Assembly: GCA_001949185.1 (NCBI GenBank)
Contig: BDGG01000003.1
Coordinates: 2,295,404 to 2,359,403, forward strand
Source of the DNA: Ramazzottius varieornatus
Lineage: Eukaryota; Tardigrada; Eutardigrada; Parachela; Ramazzottiidae
Direction of reading: 5' to 3'
DNA: 64,000 nucleotides
A program made the position numbers and the translations under genes. This document shows, in pieces, positions 1-9,552 of the stretch (position 1 is the stretch's first letter; the number at the start of each line of letters is the position of its first letter). The notes beneath the pieces were generated by a model. The model made no database searches. It had not been told where the DNA came from and saw only the letters and a list, made by a program, of their open reading frames with translations.

Positions 1-34
1 TAGCGCATAGTCGAGCAGCTCGAGACACATCGGT

Positions 35-456
35 CTATTTCCTTTTCTTGTCCTGCTTGATCCTTCGACGTGTCTGAGAAGATCCCCCAGTATTTGCGTT
101 GTCCACGGAAGAAGTCGAACCTTCTCGTAGCGGAGAACCCTGCAACTGCAACATACCATTAAAAGCAAAGCTTATTACAGATTCTCCAAAGTCACGGACC
201 TGACTGGACGATTATTTTGCACATGCAAAAGCCAAAGCTCCTCTCTTGATGGTTTTATTACCTTTGACAATGGGCCTTGTCCCTCCTTCGCAGACCTGGA
301 CGAGGAGCTAGGTCCAAAGATGGCGAAGAAGAGACAGAGTACCTGAGCGATGGCTGCTATCACCATCCCTGCTTGCAAGGCATAATCCCACCATGTGGCA
401 TCAGTAGTAATCCCCAGCTCCTTCAGGTCAATCGGATCCGATCCTTGGTTCGCCAT
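35..456 (-). CDS. MANBAL: MANBAL-like small single-pass membrane protein
   Basis: Two coding exons on the minus strand, 262-456 and 35-139, joined in phase 0, give 99 residues. The start chosen is the ATG at 456 (MANQGSD), because the open frame upstream has no ATG before a stop. Residues about 23-50 form one hydrophobic helix (YALQAGMVIAAIAQVLCLFF) that lines up with the single membrane helix of animal MANBAL. The tail is Ser/Gly-rich and ends in a basic cluster (RRRIKQDKKRK), as MANBAL does. Length and layout agree with the family (about 85 residues in vertebrates). The cellular function of MANBAL is poorly known. Its start lies 487 bp from the divergent TMEM208 start, so the two may share a promoter region. 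Identification rests on short, low-complexity similarity. Confidence 0.7.
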
Positions 457-943
457 ACCGACGAAATAATCCCAGTAGCTCGTTCCAGCAAGGCAGAAAC
501 CAACGAGATTCAAGAAGGATCTTCCTCATCGATCGCGGGCTGATTTACAAAAGTACAAGGTCAGAGACTCACAGTCGCATTGATTGATTGATTTAGTGGA
601 AAGCCATTTCCGTCTGTCTGATTTACTGAACGGTTTATCGCAATTTCTCGATTTTGATTCCTTGAATACTGTATTCGGAACGACTTCCGGCTGCAGCTGC
701 AGTGTTCCTTCGCGGATAATCAATTTCCTCATTTCTGTGGTAGTTCTGTCATCCGGTCGTCTTCTCAACTTGGCGCTATTTACGGGCCGTGTTCCGGGCC
801 GTTTTGCTCATCTTTGTCGTAGCGCACCAACATCTATCGTCATTCACCAGCAGGGGCTGTTGCGGCTTGCATGCTGGTAGTCGACAGTTCTAGTTTACTA
901 GAAGATCCTTCTGACTCGTTACCGATCCCTCGGTCGTCCAAAC
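457..943. other. Divergent intergenic region, candidate bidirectional promoter
   Basis: This 487-bp stretch separates the MANBAL-like start (minus) from the TMEM208 start (plus). Small open frames here look like chance. No clear TATA element was recognised. The promoter role is inferred only from the head-to-head gene arrangement. Confidence 0.4.
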
Positions 944-3900
944 ATGGTGGTAAGTGCAAATTGTCAGCATCTGTTTTTATATCTATCTGAAGTCCTTTAG
1001 CGCAGCACCGTGTTGCCGCGATAATTATGGGTGCTACTGTATTCTCTCCGGTAACCTCCGTACCTCACTCGAATGGTTTCTACAAACGATGTAACAGTGA
1101 GATTGCGGTGTACGCCACAGCGGCAAAACCGTGTCGTCCTCACACTCAATCAAGCATAAGCAATCAATCGTAAGTGTGATTTGCATTGTGCTGTTTGTTG
1201 CATTCTTTCTAGCAAAACTTTTTTGTTCAGGTCACACTTTGATCTTCTAACCTGCTTGTGCGATTACTGTCAAAAATGAGTAGATTGAGGAACCGAACTT
1301 AAAAACCTCGCTTCGGGAGAGTAAATCAGCTGTTCACAATTATTCGTCAGAATGACCTAGCGAGGTTACGTAAATGAAAAGCTGACAGCTTGCTTCGGAA
1401 ACTCCCTAACATAAATATCGGTTGTGACGCACGGAGATTACCGGAGAGAATACAGTACCGTGCTAAAGCATTCCCGTATTTCGCCATGTCGCACGCTTCC
1501 TCTGTTTGACCAGTGCTCTTTTCTTCCAGCCAGAACCGCGGAAACAAGCGGCAAAGGGTCAGAAGCAGATCCTCAAAGAAAATCAAGAGACTGTTGTGTT
1601 TTACACCTGCGTTGCTGCCGTCGCGTCGGTACGTCAGGCATTCTTATACTAGCTTCGTGGATTCTCACCATTCCATATTCCATTCCATATTTTGATCAGA
1701 ATGATGGTGTTGTGTGGTCTTTTAGGGCATCTATCTGGCAACGACATGGCTCATGTTCTGGAAAGAGTTCTCGTTCAAATATCAGGTAGGAGCACCAGCA
1801 CCTAGAACTTTCTCACCGATAACGTCCACTCACCGTGGTGTAGCTGCATTTCTCGTTTTACAGATGCTCTTTGGCCTAACGAGTGTGATCTACCTTTCTG
1901 CGCTCGCGCTGATGAAAAGATTTTCGAGAGCGCGCTTTGCTTCGGATGGAGGTGTTGTGGATGCCGGTGTGGATCTCAATATGCCCAACGGGATGGCAGA
2001 GTGAGTCTAACTGTCTAACCAAAACGATTTCGTGCTTTCACGTGGAACTTCCGGCGGATCCTGTTAAACGATCCTTTGCCAACGCATTGTTTTTTAGGCA
2101 TTTGAAGGACGTTATTTTATTAGTCGCCATGGTCCAGGGAGCCGCGCTACTATGGAACTACTTTTGGTTTCTCCTGCTATTGGTGAGTGGAATGAGCGAG
2201 TAAAATCTATGATGGGAAGCAGGAAGTGAACTTAGTAGACGTTGGAATATGCAAAGATTCGACGAGGTCTTCGATGAGCGTTGTCAGAAACAGTCTTGTG
2301 CGCGTCTCGAACCTGATCACTGGAATATATGCTTTCGAACAAAGTTTACTGACCGGAACTGGAGAAAAAAGAGTCTAGGTCTTCGACAGGGTGCGCCGTG
2401 CCGGTACGGTTTGTGCGTGGAAGAGCGGAAACACTGCCGTCCGGCCTTTTATTTCGAAGCGTTATCCGACTGATTTATTGTTTTTATGAATAGAACAGAG
2501 AATCGTGTTCGTGAAGGGCTTTTACCATCGTATGTTCTTGTTCTGGCAGTTATGGGTTCTTCGTGTGGGAAAGGGGAGTTGGATGGCTCGTTGTTGAATG
2601 TTGACCATATCGGTCCACAGTTTGAATACACAGTACGAGTAGTACTTGCCGTGTCACACAATCAACCTTTTCTCAATCAACTCATAGCAGTGAGGCGTCG
2701 CTCACGTAATCGCAATCTCATCGTTGTGGAACGTCGAGTTGGAATTTTCGGTTCTTCGGTTCTTCGTTGTTACAACTTCTTACGTAATCCCAGCCTCTTC
2801 TCCTGGTCGATCCACGTGAGGTTGTTGATCGAAGTGGTGTCTGGCTGATTCTGCGATCGTGTAATTCTTGGCCTGCCTGTGTGACGGAACTATCATGGCC
2901 GATCTGGATGACTTCTTCGCCAAGAAGGACAAGAAGAAGCCGAAGAAGAAGGATGATACCCTGAAAGCTGCCGACCTCTTCAAAGCTTTGGACAACGCTG
3001 CCCTGAACATTGAAACAGAGGAAGATGAGGAACGACGGAACAAGCGCGATCTTCAGCTGGGCGCTGTCCTGTCGGAAGTGGTCAACGTGGAAGAGTTGTC
3101 TAAATGGAGTGAGCCTATGGAAGAGGAACAGCTGCCAGACTTGTCTAATCTAAAGTTTGAGTCCATCATCACCCCTGACGAAAGTGAAGAGACGGTCGAG
3201 GCTAGTAAAGAAGAGGCTGCCAGGACAGCTAAACCAGTGTGGGGTAACGTCAAGACGGAAGTTGAGACGACATTGGAGAAGATAAGTGGAACACCGGCTG
3301 ACTTTGCCCCAGTTGTTGAGGATGTCAAACTTGTCGAACGGACTAAGAAAAAAGACGTGACAAAGGAGGCTGAAGCTCTGAAAGTGACGATTTCAGACGT
3401 CCAGGCTGGCAGTGAGGGTAAAGAGAAGGGAGCGGAAGAAGGGAAGGCTGATATAGCAGTGAAAGAAGGAGATTCAGCGGATCAGCACCAAGGAGGCATT
3501 CTGGAGTCTGTGGCTAAAGTTGTAGGTAACGCGGCTGGTACTCTCGTTGGAACTGCGATAGGTCTTCTTCAGAGTACTACCACCACTGACGAAGGCAAAG
3601 GTGATACAGAAAAGGCCCCTGAAGCGGATAAAGAGAAGCCAACTGGAGAAGGAAATAAGTCAGATGAGCCGAAAAAGTATATTCCCCCATCCTTAAGAAA
3701 GAAAATGGAAGAAGAAGCTGCTGCTGCGAAACTGAAACCAGCTGCTCTAGCTCCAGCTCCCAATACGGTCGTAACAGCAGCTCCAGTTTTTCCTTCAGCT
3801 GAAGGGAAGTACATTTCGCCAGCAGTTCGGAAAGCGATGGAAGAGGAGGCGAAGAAGGCGGCTGTTGCTCCTTCATCGTCTTCCCCGACACCTCCAGCCG

Positions 3901-4684
3901 CTTCCACTCCCTCGGCTCCCGCGTCTTCCGGAGGAGCGTACGTCTCGATTGGACAGAGGAAAGCGATGGAAGAGGAACGGATGAAGGCTTCTGGTGGAAC
4001 TGCAGTGCCCAGACAGTCCTACAAACAGCCGCAGTTGGACAATAAAGAAGAGTTTCCAAGTCTTGGTGGTCCTGCCAGAAAGAAGTAGAGAGAGTTTGGT
4101 TGGTCGGATGTTGTATTGGTCGGTTAGAGAAAAGTCTATTCTTTCTAGAAGGTTTTGATACTTTGCTAGTTTGGAGTGACTCGGTCGATGAGATTCTCCA
4201 GTTGATATAGCCTGAACTTGGTCAGAAGATTCCATGTTGGGCACGTGGTGCGTTCCTTATGCAACCCGAAAGAAGTTTTTGGAATGTCTGCCATAAAACA
4301 AGGAAGTATTCGCCGGTACAGCGCCTGTCTGATATTACTGTAGTTCGGTCATTTGTCCATGGATGAATACGGATCGGTCCGTGTTTGCGGGAGCTGCGCA
4401 GGTTTTAGCCTTGTTTACCACAGGAAGTCGGCGATAAAGTCAAAGTCCAATTACTATGCGCTGTAGCTAGACGTTCATTGAGTTCATTCAGCTTCAGTTA
4501 TTCAACTGGTCGAACTTCCTTTTCTTTCATGAAAATGTATGCCATTTTTTTCCAGATTCCGGGCCGGGCTTTCCACCTATTATGGAGGAGCGTCCTTGCG
4601 CCGTACTTTTTCCAACCGGCACCACCGGAAATGGATGAGAAGAAGCAGAAGAAGATGGAGCGAAAAGGAAACAGAAGACAGTAA
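944..4684 (+). CDS. TMEM208: TMEM208, ER membrane protein of the SND targeting route
   Basis: Six coding exons: 944-949, 1530-1628, 1726-1785, 1864-2000, 2098-2182, 4556-4684; 171 residues against 173 in human. Landmarks are the basic N-terminus (KGQKQILKENQET, matching human GKKQIFEENRET), hydrophobic segments at about 26-48, 56-72 and 102-133, the family signature at about 92-109 (DLNMPNGMAEHLKDVILL), PGRAFHLLW, and a Lys/Arg-rich C-terminal tail. The family acts in SRP-independent insertion of proteins into the ER membrane. Exon 1 codes for only two residues (ATG GTG), an inferred junction that keeps phase. The last intron (2183-4555) is about 2.4 kb and contains the whole CDV3-like gene on the same strand, whereas the other introns past exon 1 are about 100 bp. 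Intron 1 holds a MITE at 1035-1457. Confidence 0.94.
1035..1457. repeat. TIR element (MITE-like) in TMEM208 intron 1
   Basis: Imperfect terminal inverted repeats of about 28 bp bound this 423-bp segment: the left end begins TACTGTATTCTCTCCGG and the right end is its complement (CCGGAGAGAATACAGTA). Both ends carry TA at the tip. No coding capacity is seen inside. The same end sequence recurs in a short foldback at 51674-51792. Confidence 0.65.
2895..4088 (+). CDS. CDV3: CDV3-like protein, intronless gene nested in a TMEM208 intron
   Basis: A single open frame of 397 residues starts at the ATG at 2895 (MADLDDFFAKKDKKKPKKKD), which matches the CDV3 N-terminus (LDNFFAKRDKKKKK). Three spaced copies of a motif of form Y-[IV]-x-P/I-x-x-R-K-x-M-E-E-E lie at about residues 259, 303 and 346, comparable with the YRPP motif of CDV3. 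The protein ends with EEFPSLGG, comparable to the FPSL element of the family. Most of the chain is Lys/Glu-rich and probably disordered. A hydrophobic stretch at about 200-226 (SVAKVVGNAAGTLVGTAIGL) is unusual for this family. CDV3 has no settled biochemical role. The lack of introns and the position inside a TMEM208 intron raise the possibility of retroposition, but no poly-A tract or target duplication was recognised. Confidence 0.72.
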   Translation: MADLDDFFAKKDKKKPKKKDDTLKAADLFKALDNAALNIETEEDEERRNKRDLQLGAVLSEVVNVEELSKWSEPMEEEQLPDLSNLKFESIITPDESEETVEASKEEAARTAKPVWGNVKTEVETTLEKISGTPADFAPVVEDVKLVERTKKKDVTKEAEALKVTISDVQAGSEGKEKGAEEGKADIAVKEGDSADQHQGGILESVAKVVGNAAGTLVGTAIGLLQSTTTTDEGKGDTEKAPEADKEKPTGEGNKSDEPKKYIPPSLRKKMEEEAAAAKLKPAALAPAPNTVVTAAPVFPSAEGKYISPAVRKAMEEEAKKAAVAPSSSSPTPPAASTPSAPASSGGAYVSIGQRKAMEEERMKASGGTAVPRQSYKQPQLDNKEEFPSLGGPARKK

Positions 4685-7600
4685 ACTGCTCAACGAGGTA
4701 CTTTCCCGGTTTCCCTATAGTCTTAATTTATTCTTTTCTTTTTCTGACAAAGTCTAAAACCTCTATAGAGAAACTGACCGTTCGAAAACCGTCCTGTGAA
4801 AACCACACACCTTCCCAAGGCTTTCTACAAATAACAGTTCAAGTGTAGAGAAACTGGATCTATTACTGGTTAAAATCAGGCCGTTTTCTTCGATGTCTAA
4901 TCGAGTGGATTGGGAGGTCGACGAAAGAGTTGACCCAGATCGTTTTCCCAAGTGACGCGCGCACTCAGCCAGTGACACAGGAAACGTGCGCGACTTGAGA
5001 CAACATCGGGTGAAATCATTTGCCGCCGTCCCAACTAAGTAAAAATTTCATTGGCTACTTTATAAACATTCAGCAAAGGAATTTACATTGGCTAATGTTG
5101 CAATGTTGTCCGCTATTGTTACCGCCACTCATATCTATGAGTCTATTTAACCTACGAGTAGCTATCGAATATGGGTCTTGCCACTCTTGTACACTCCATA
5201 TTGGGGTAGATAATGTTGCTCGTTCCCAATTGGTCACGACAGACACATTTCAAGGACTACGAGAGTAGCGGTAGACCTAAAAGAATATTGCTGTCGAGTC
5301 TCCGCGCTACGCCACAGCATCACGCTCGTGGAGCTCTCAGCTGTTACGTGCGGAATACGGGCTTTTGCATCAGAACACTTTCCGCTTGGTGTGCATGGAA
5401 TAGCGAATGTTTCGGATGGTGTCATCTCTGTGCAAGTGATTGAATCTGGAGAGAGGCAAAAGCGAGCCAAGTTGCGTAAAAACGTTTTGACGGGTGATGG
5501 GAGGCATGCTTGCAGTGTTGGAATGTGATTATGCGGTGAAGCTTGCTGGCCAGGTGACATGCATAATTAAGCTATTTATCTACTGAATGCAAAGTGTCAT
5601 CTCTCCATACAGCCGCCAGACACTTCCGAGTTATCAGTTCTGACGTGACTTGCCGTAATTCCTATCGACCGCCCATATCATAGCCCGAGTGCTGCCTCGA
5701 AGTATTTTTGGCAGCTCCGGCAAAGCCTTCGGTTCGGTATGTCCACTCACGTGTCTTTCCTTCCGGCTTTGTTATGGCAAGTTCAAATTTCTGCTTTTTT
5801 CCCTGTTTTTTGCCGCTTCCTGTTCCAAGTTTCCGAATGTTTCCATTGCAGACTTTGAAGAAGGAAACGTCAGCTCATGAATTGGCATTTCGGCTTCAAG
5901 GATAGTTGACGCCAGTACAGCGAGGAGCCTTCGAACGGTGTCGCCTGTTAGTGATTACTGGCGAAGTCAACCTTGGTCTTGATTATATCTTTGTCCCCTT
6001 TCAAGTTTCACATTATGCTGACATTCGAAATCATGGATGTTTTACTGATGAAACTGCTTGCAGGACCCGGAAGTGGAATAAGCTGAAGAAGAACGATGGA
6101 CTACCGGAAACAACCTTGAGGCGAGCCGGAAGTCAGTGGACAGCTGCATTCCTCCACGATTCATCATGGATCCAATTTGGACTGGCATGATCATCTTTTA
6201 CAGGTAAGCCTTATGGATAGGTCTGTAAAGATTCCAGACACTGGCGCTTAGTCGAAGTCAAGTAAAAGGGTTTGGAACCTTTGGCGGTTTCTGTGGTTTC
6301 GATACGGGAAGGAAAAATCGAAAACCAAGTCCTTTGTTGATCGCTTGCTCCATTTTATCCCAATGAATTTTTAAGTGACGAAGCGTGTTTCGAACAGAAA
6401 GACCTGCCGGTAAATGGGGCGTCGAAGGCCATGTTTGGAACACACAAGTCCTTTCCGGCCATGAAACTAGGCCCTACCGGCGTGGGACTATTCGATTGCT
6501 GTTGGTATTGTCGCAATCGATGGCGTCATACATTATACCGTGCATGAGTCGAAAGAGAAAGGGCTGTACCGCTGCTACGCTTGGTTTACACTCGCAACGT
6601 CAACCAGGAACTCTGGTTGATCATCGAGGCGACGGGCGAACCAGAGTACACGGTCGATCCCACGGTGAAGCAGAAGTGCAGTAGGTTAGGTTATCGATGG
6701 CTACGAGTATAGTCGATACTAACACTTGGCACAAGTTCGCCGAGTCGGGCTGAGCAAACATTATATCGAGGAGAAATGTGTGTCAGTGGTGCTAGTCAGA
6801 TCGAGTTTACATTGTTAGCCTACAGTCTCAGGTGAATATTGGAGTAATCAAATATGATCATTGCGGTATGTGTACAGTGTACACCGATGCCAGAATTGCC
6901 ATCGAGACCTGCAGACTAAGCATGGCAACGTATGCCTTCGTATGCCTTCCCCCTCTTTTACGCAATGTTTCACTCTCTTTTGTAACCCATCTTGCCATCC
7001 GCCATCATCCGTCTTCGAGGGTCCTGTGTTTGTACAAGCACACTCTTGATGACAGCCACTTCGGGCCGGAAGTCTCGCTCGCGCCCTCCTTTCCACTGAC
7101 CAGAAATGGTTCGCGGGTTCTTCCTCATCTCCAAAGTTCGAATTTTGCTTACTCAGTACTTTTGATGATGGGACTCTAATCTACTGAAGCGATGAATATT
7201 TCACGATGGAATTCAGGGAATTCATCGGGCCGTTGACCCTGTAAGTGCTTTAAAGAAACTCATTTCGTTGCAAATTATTGATGATTTAATTTCTTTTTTT
7301 TGACGATTCCTGCTTGGCTCGTAAATTAAGATAGAGAGACACCATCGATCGAATTACTTTTCCAGTATTCTCAATCGATAATCCTTGCACGCGATCGTCG
7401 ATATCGTAAGACGGGCTTTGAGGAAACCTGAGAGTGTTAAGCTCAATTAGTAGGAGAAATTTCTATTGAGATGATTTATTTTTTCTAATGTTATGTTTGT
7501 GTCGCCTTGAGATTTGAAGTTGCATCTGCAGCGACTAAGCGAAACAAGAAGGTAGTTTTAGAAGAGAATATTAGGCCATTGCCAGTCTTTGTGTTCGTGT

Positions 7601-7994
7601 TCCATTATTCGCGCATGGTCAAACATTGGTCGTAAGGCGCCGGTACTTTAGTAAGGTATACTTCCTGATGAATCATTTTTTAATGGCGATCATGCTCCTT
7701 GTCGAAGGCAAGGTTAACTGGCTAGCTAAGACAAGCGGTCAAGCACGACTTGCGACGAGAGCGATGGAGATTATATTTACCATGCTAACTCCACCAGATC
7801 CGACTCTAATCAAACCGGTCGACACCATTTTTCTTTTCCGGCATTTCATCAGAGACGGAAAAATCTCAGTGTAAAAAATACTCACCATAGTAATTCCGCA
7901 TTCCTAACTTTGCATTTCATAGTTTACGTAAAGGAATTTCCCTCTATCCATCAGTATCATTCCTCCACTTGTTCATTGTGCTATTCAAGGAGAA
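4685..7994. other. Intergenic stretch with no gene that can be supported
   Basis: A palindromic MITE lies at 4912-5032. Some short coding-like pieces sit next to splice-like signals, for example about 5704-5745 followed by GTATGT, about 5850-5900 after TTGCAG, and two overlapping frames at about 6470-6660 (WDYSIAVGIVAIDG and NQELWLIIEATGEPEY). They do not join into one frame and match no family recognised here. They could be 5' exons of the gene at 7995 or decayed sequence. Confidence 0.4.
4912..5032. repeat. Palindromic 120-bp MITE, copy 1
   Basis: Begins GGGAGGTCGAC and ends GCCGCCGTCCC, with central arms CCCAAGTGACGCGCGCAC and GTGCGCGACTTGAG. It folds onto itself over almost its whole length. 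Diverged member of the family described at 44373. Confidence 0.75.
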
Positions 7995-8606
7995 ATGTTT
8001 AACGTGGTGGCTTTTGTTATCTGTTTCAGCTTATTGTTCACGGCGGCCTTACTCCTATTCACGTGCCTCTGTATCCTCTGTAAAAAACGTAAGCGCAAAC
8101 AACGGAGGACTCGCGATGTCAACCAGATCGTCGTCAACGGCAACAACACCAGGAACCGACCCAGCCTTGCCAACCTCTGCAACAGTGATACGGACAGCGT
8201 AGGCAGCAGTGAAGACGGAGGACCTCCTCGAAGCAGCCAAAATACTCTACAGATAACCATCGGGCGCCCTACCAGCTTCCCTCCAGTCCCACCGGTACGT
8301 TCACTGGCCAGCTCCCCAAATCGGCCTAGTGCCCCGAACCTTGACTTGTTCCCTCCGGACTACGAGGAAGCCTTGAAGAGTAAGTATGCCAAAGTGTATC
8401 ATATCTATGAGAACAGCGGGATGATGAGCAGAAGGTGTTCGGCGCCGGCTGCCTTCTTGTCCTCGCCTTCCTCGTCGGGCTGTTCGTCGCTGTCACTATC
8501 GGAGGAAGTACTGGGTTCCAGGCCGAATAGTGTGGCGGAAAGTCCACCGCCGCCTTATGAGATGGCGGTCTCCATACGTAGCATTGATTCGAGCGGGCAT
8601 CTATGA
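7995..8606 (+). CDS. Single-pass membrane protein with two PY (PPxY) motifs
   Basis: Open frame of 203 residues. Residues about 4-29 are hydrophobic (FNVVAFVICFSLLFTAALLL, then a Cys-rich end), followed by a basic stop-transfer cluster (KKRKRKQRR), so the long C-terminal part should be cytosolic. That tail is Ser/Pro-rich and holds PPDYEEAL and PPPPYEMA, two PY motifs of the type bound by WW domains of NEDD4-family ubiquitin ligases. The architecture (short lumenal end, one helix, PY tail) resembles adaptors such as PMEPA1, WBP1L or VOPP1, but no orthologue could be named. A good acceptor (CTGTTTCAG, ending at about 8029) inside the helix-coding part means this could be the last exon of a longer gene with an extracellular region upstream. 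The start is therefore uncertain. Confidence 0.6.
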   Translation: MFNVVAFVICFSLLFTAALLLFTCLCILCKKRKRKQRRTRDVNQIVVNGNNTRNRPSLANLCNSDTDSVGSSEDGGPPRSSQNTLQITIGRPTSFPPVPPVRSLASSPNRPSAPNLDLFPPDYEEALKSKYAKVYHIYENSGMMSRRCSAPAAFLSSPSSSGCSSLSLSEEVLGSRPNSVAESPPPPYEMAVSIRSIDSSGHL

Positions 8607-9552
8607 CTTTTTTCTCCCGACTTGAGTGATATGGTTTCCAAAGGACTTTCCTGCGACCAAACTTGTATGCTGTACATAGTTGTTTTCCTTTTGTTGGTGC
8701 GGTACTTATTGTTTCTGTTTTATCTGCTGTTCCTGGTTATCCAACTTTAGGGTTGTTTGAAGTTGACGCTTTACTAGAGATGCCAAATCATAACGCGTGC
8801 TGTACGTAAACTCAAGTCGTCAATCACGAAGTACGAGTACTCGTAGTCGACATTATTCTCGAGGCTTACGTGAAAGATTACAGGAAAATCTCGTGTGTAC
8901 GTATTAGGGACGGACGATTAATGGTTACTCGAGTTCCGCCGGAATTCACTTTCGGAACGTTAATGTAGTTTTCGAAGCCAGTGGAAGTAAGAAAAGTAGT
9001 GCCAGAACTCGCGAAAGTGAAAGCCAAGTATGGATTGTACATGTGGTTTCCTTCCGAGATATGGGTGCGGTTCGTGACCGTTCGCGAAATCAAAGCGAAA
9101 CACCACAAAATCAAAACGCGAAATACCATTAATTTCGGGAGTCTCTAGCACAAGCTCCGTCTGCTCTTCGGACCGTGGTTTCATGGATCGCATTGACGGA
9201 CTCAGTTGTCAGATAACTGAAGTTTTTGGCTGCAAGGGTAGTCCCGATCGTCCGAAAGTTACAGGAACACGTCCAGTTTTTCGCTGCAGTATAAGTCAGT
9301 CCGAGTCAACTGCGCTTCGTTAGTACGAGTGCGACGAGTATGCGCCAGAAAGTATTTACTTATGACGTCAAATCCAAATTTCAACCTGGCCTTCTGCTTT
9401 GATTGGAATAGGTGCTTCGGCTTGATTGCTGAAGATGCCTTGTTGAGTGTTGACTTCGTTTTCATGGAATTCGTACTTTCCACATCCACTTTGATTTGAT
9501 CCAGCTTTCAAATACCTTTCCCGATACAATAATCTCCATCGCCGTTCACAGG
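8607..9552. other. Spacer between PY-motif gene and PIAS-fusion gene
   Basis: No coding region, RNA gene or clear repeat was recognised. It should contain the 3' UTR of the upstream gene and the promoter and 5' UTR of the downstream one. The sequence just before the ATG at 9553 (TTCACAG) could be a splice acceptor for a 5' UTR intron. Confidence 0.4.

Noticed and set aside
2486-2848. 120-codon open frame just upstream of the CDV3-like gene
   Set aside because: No ATG-context, splice or family support; it lies in the TMEM208 intron and probably forms the 5' UTR or promoter of the nested gene.
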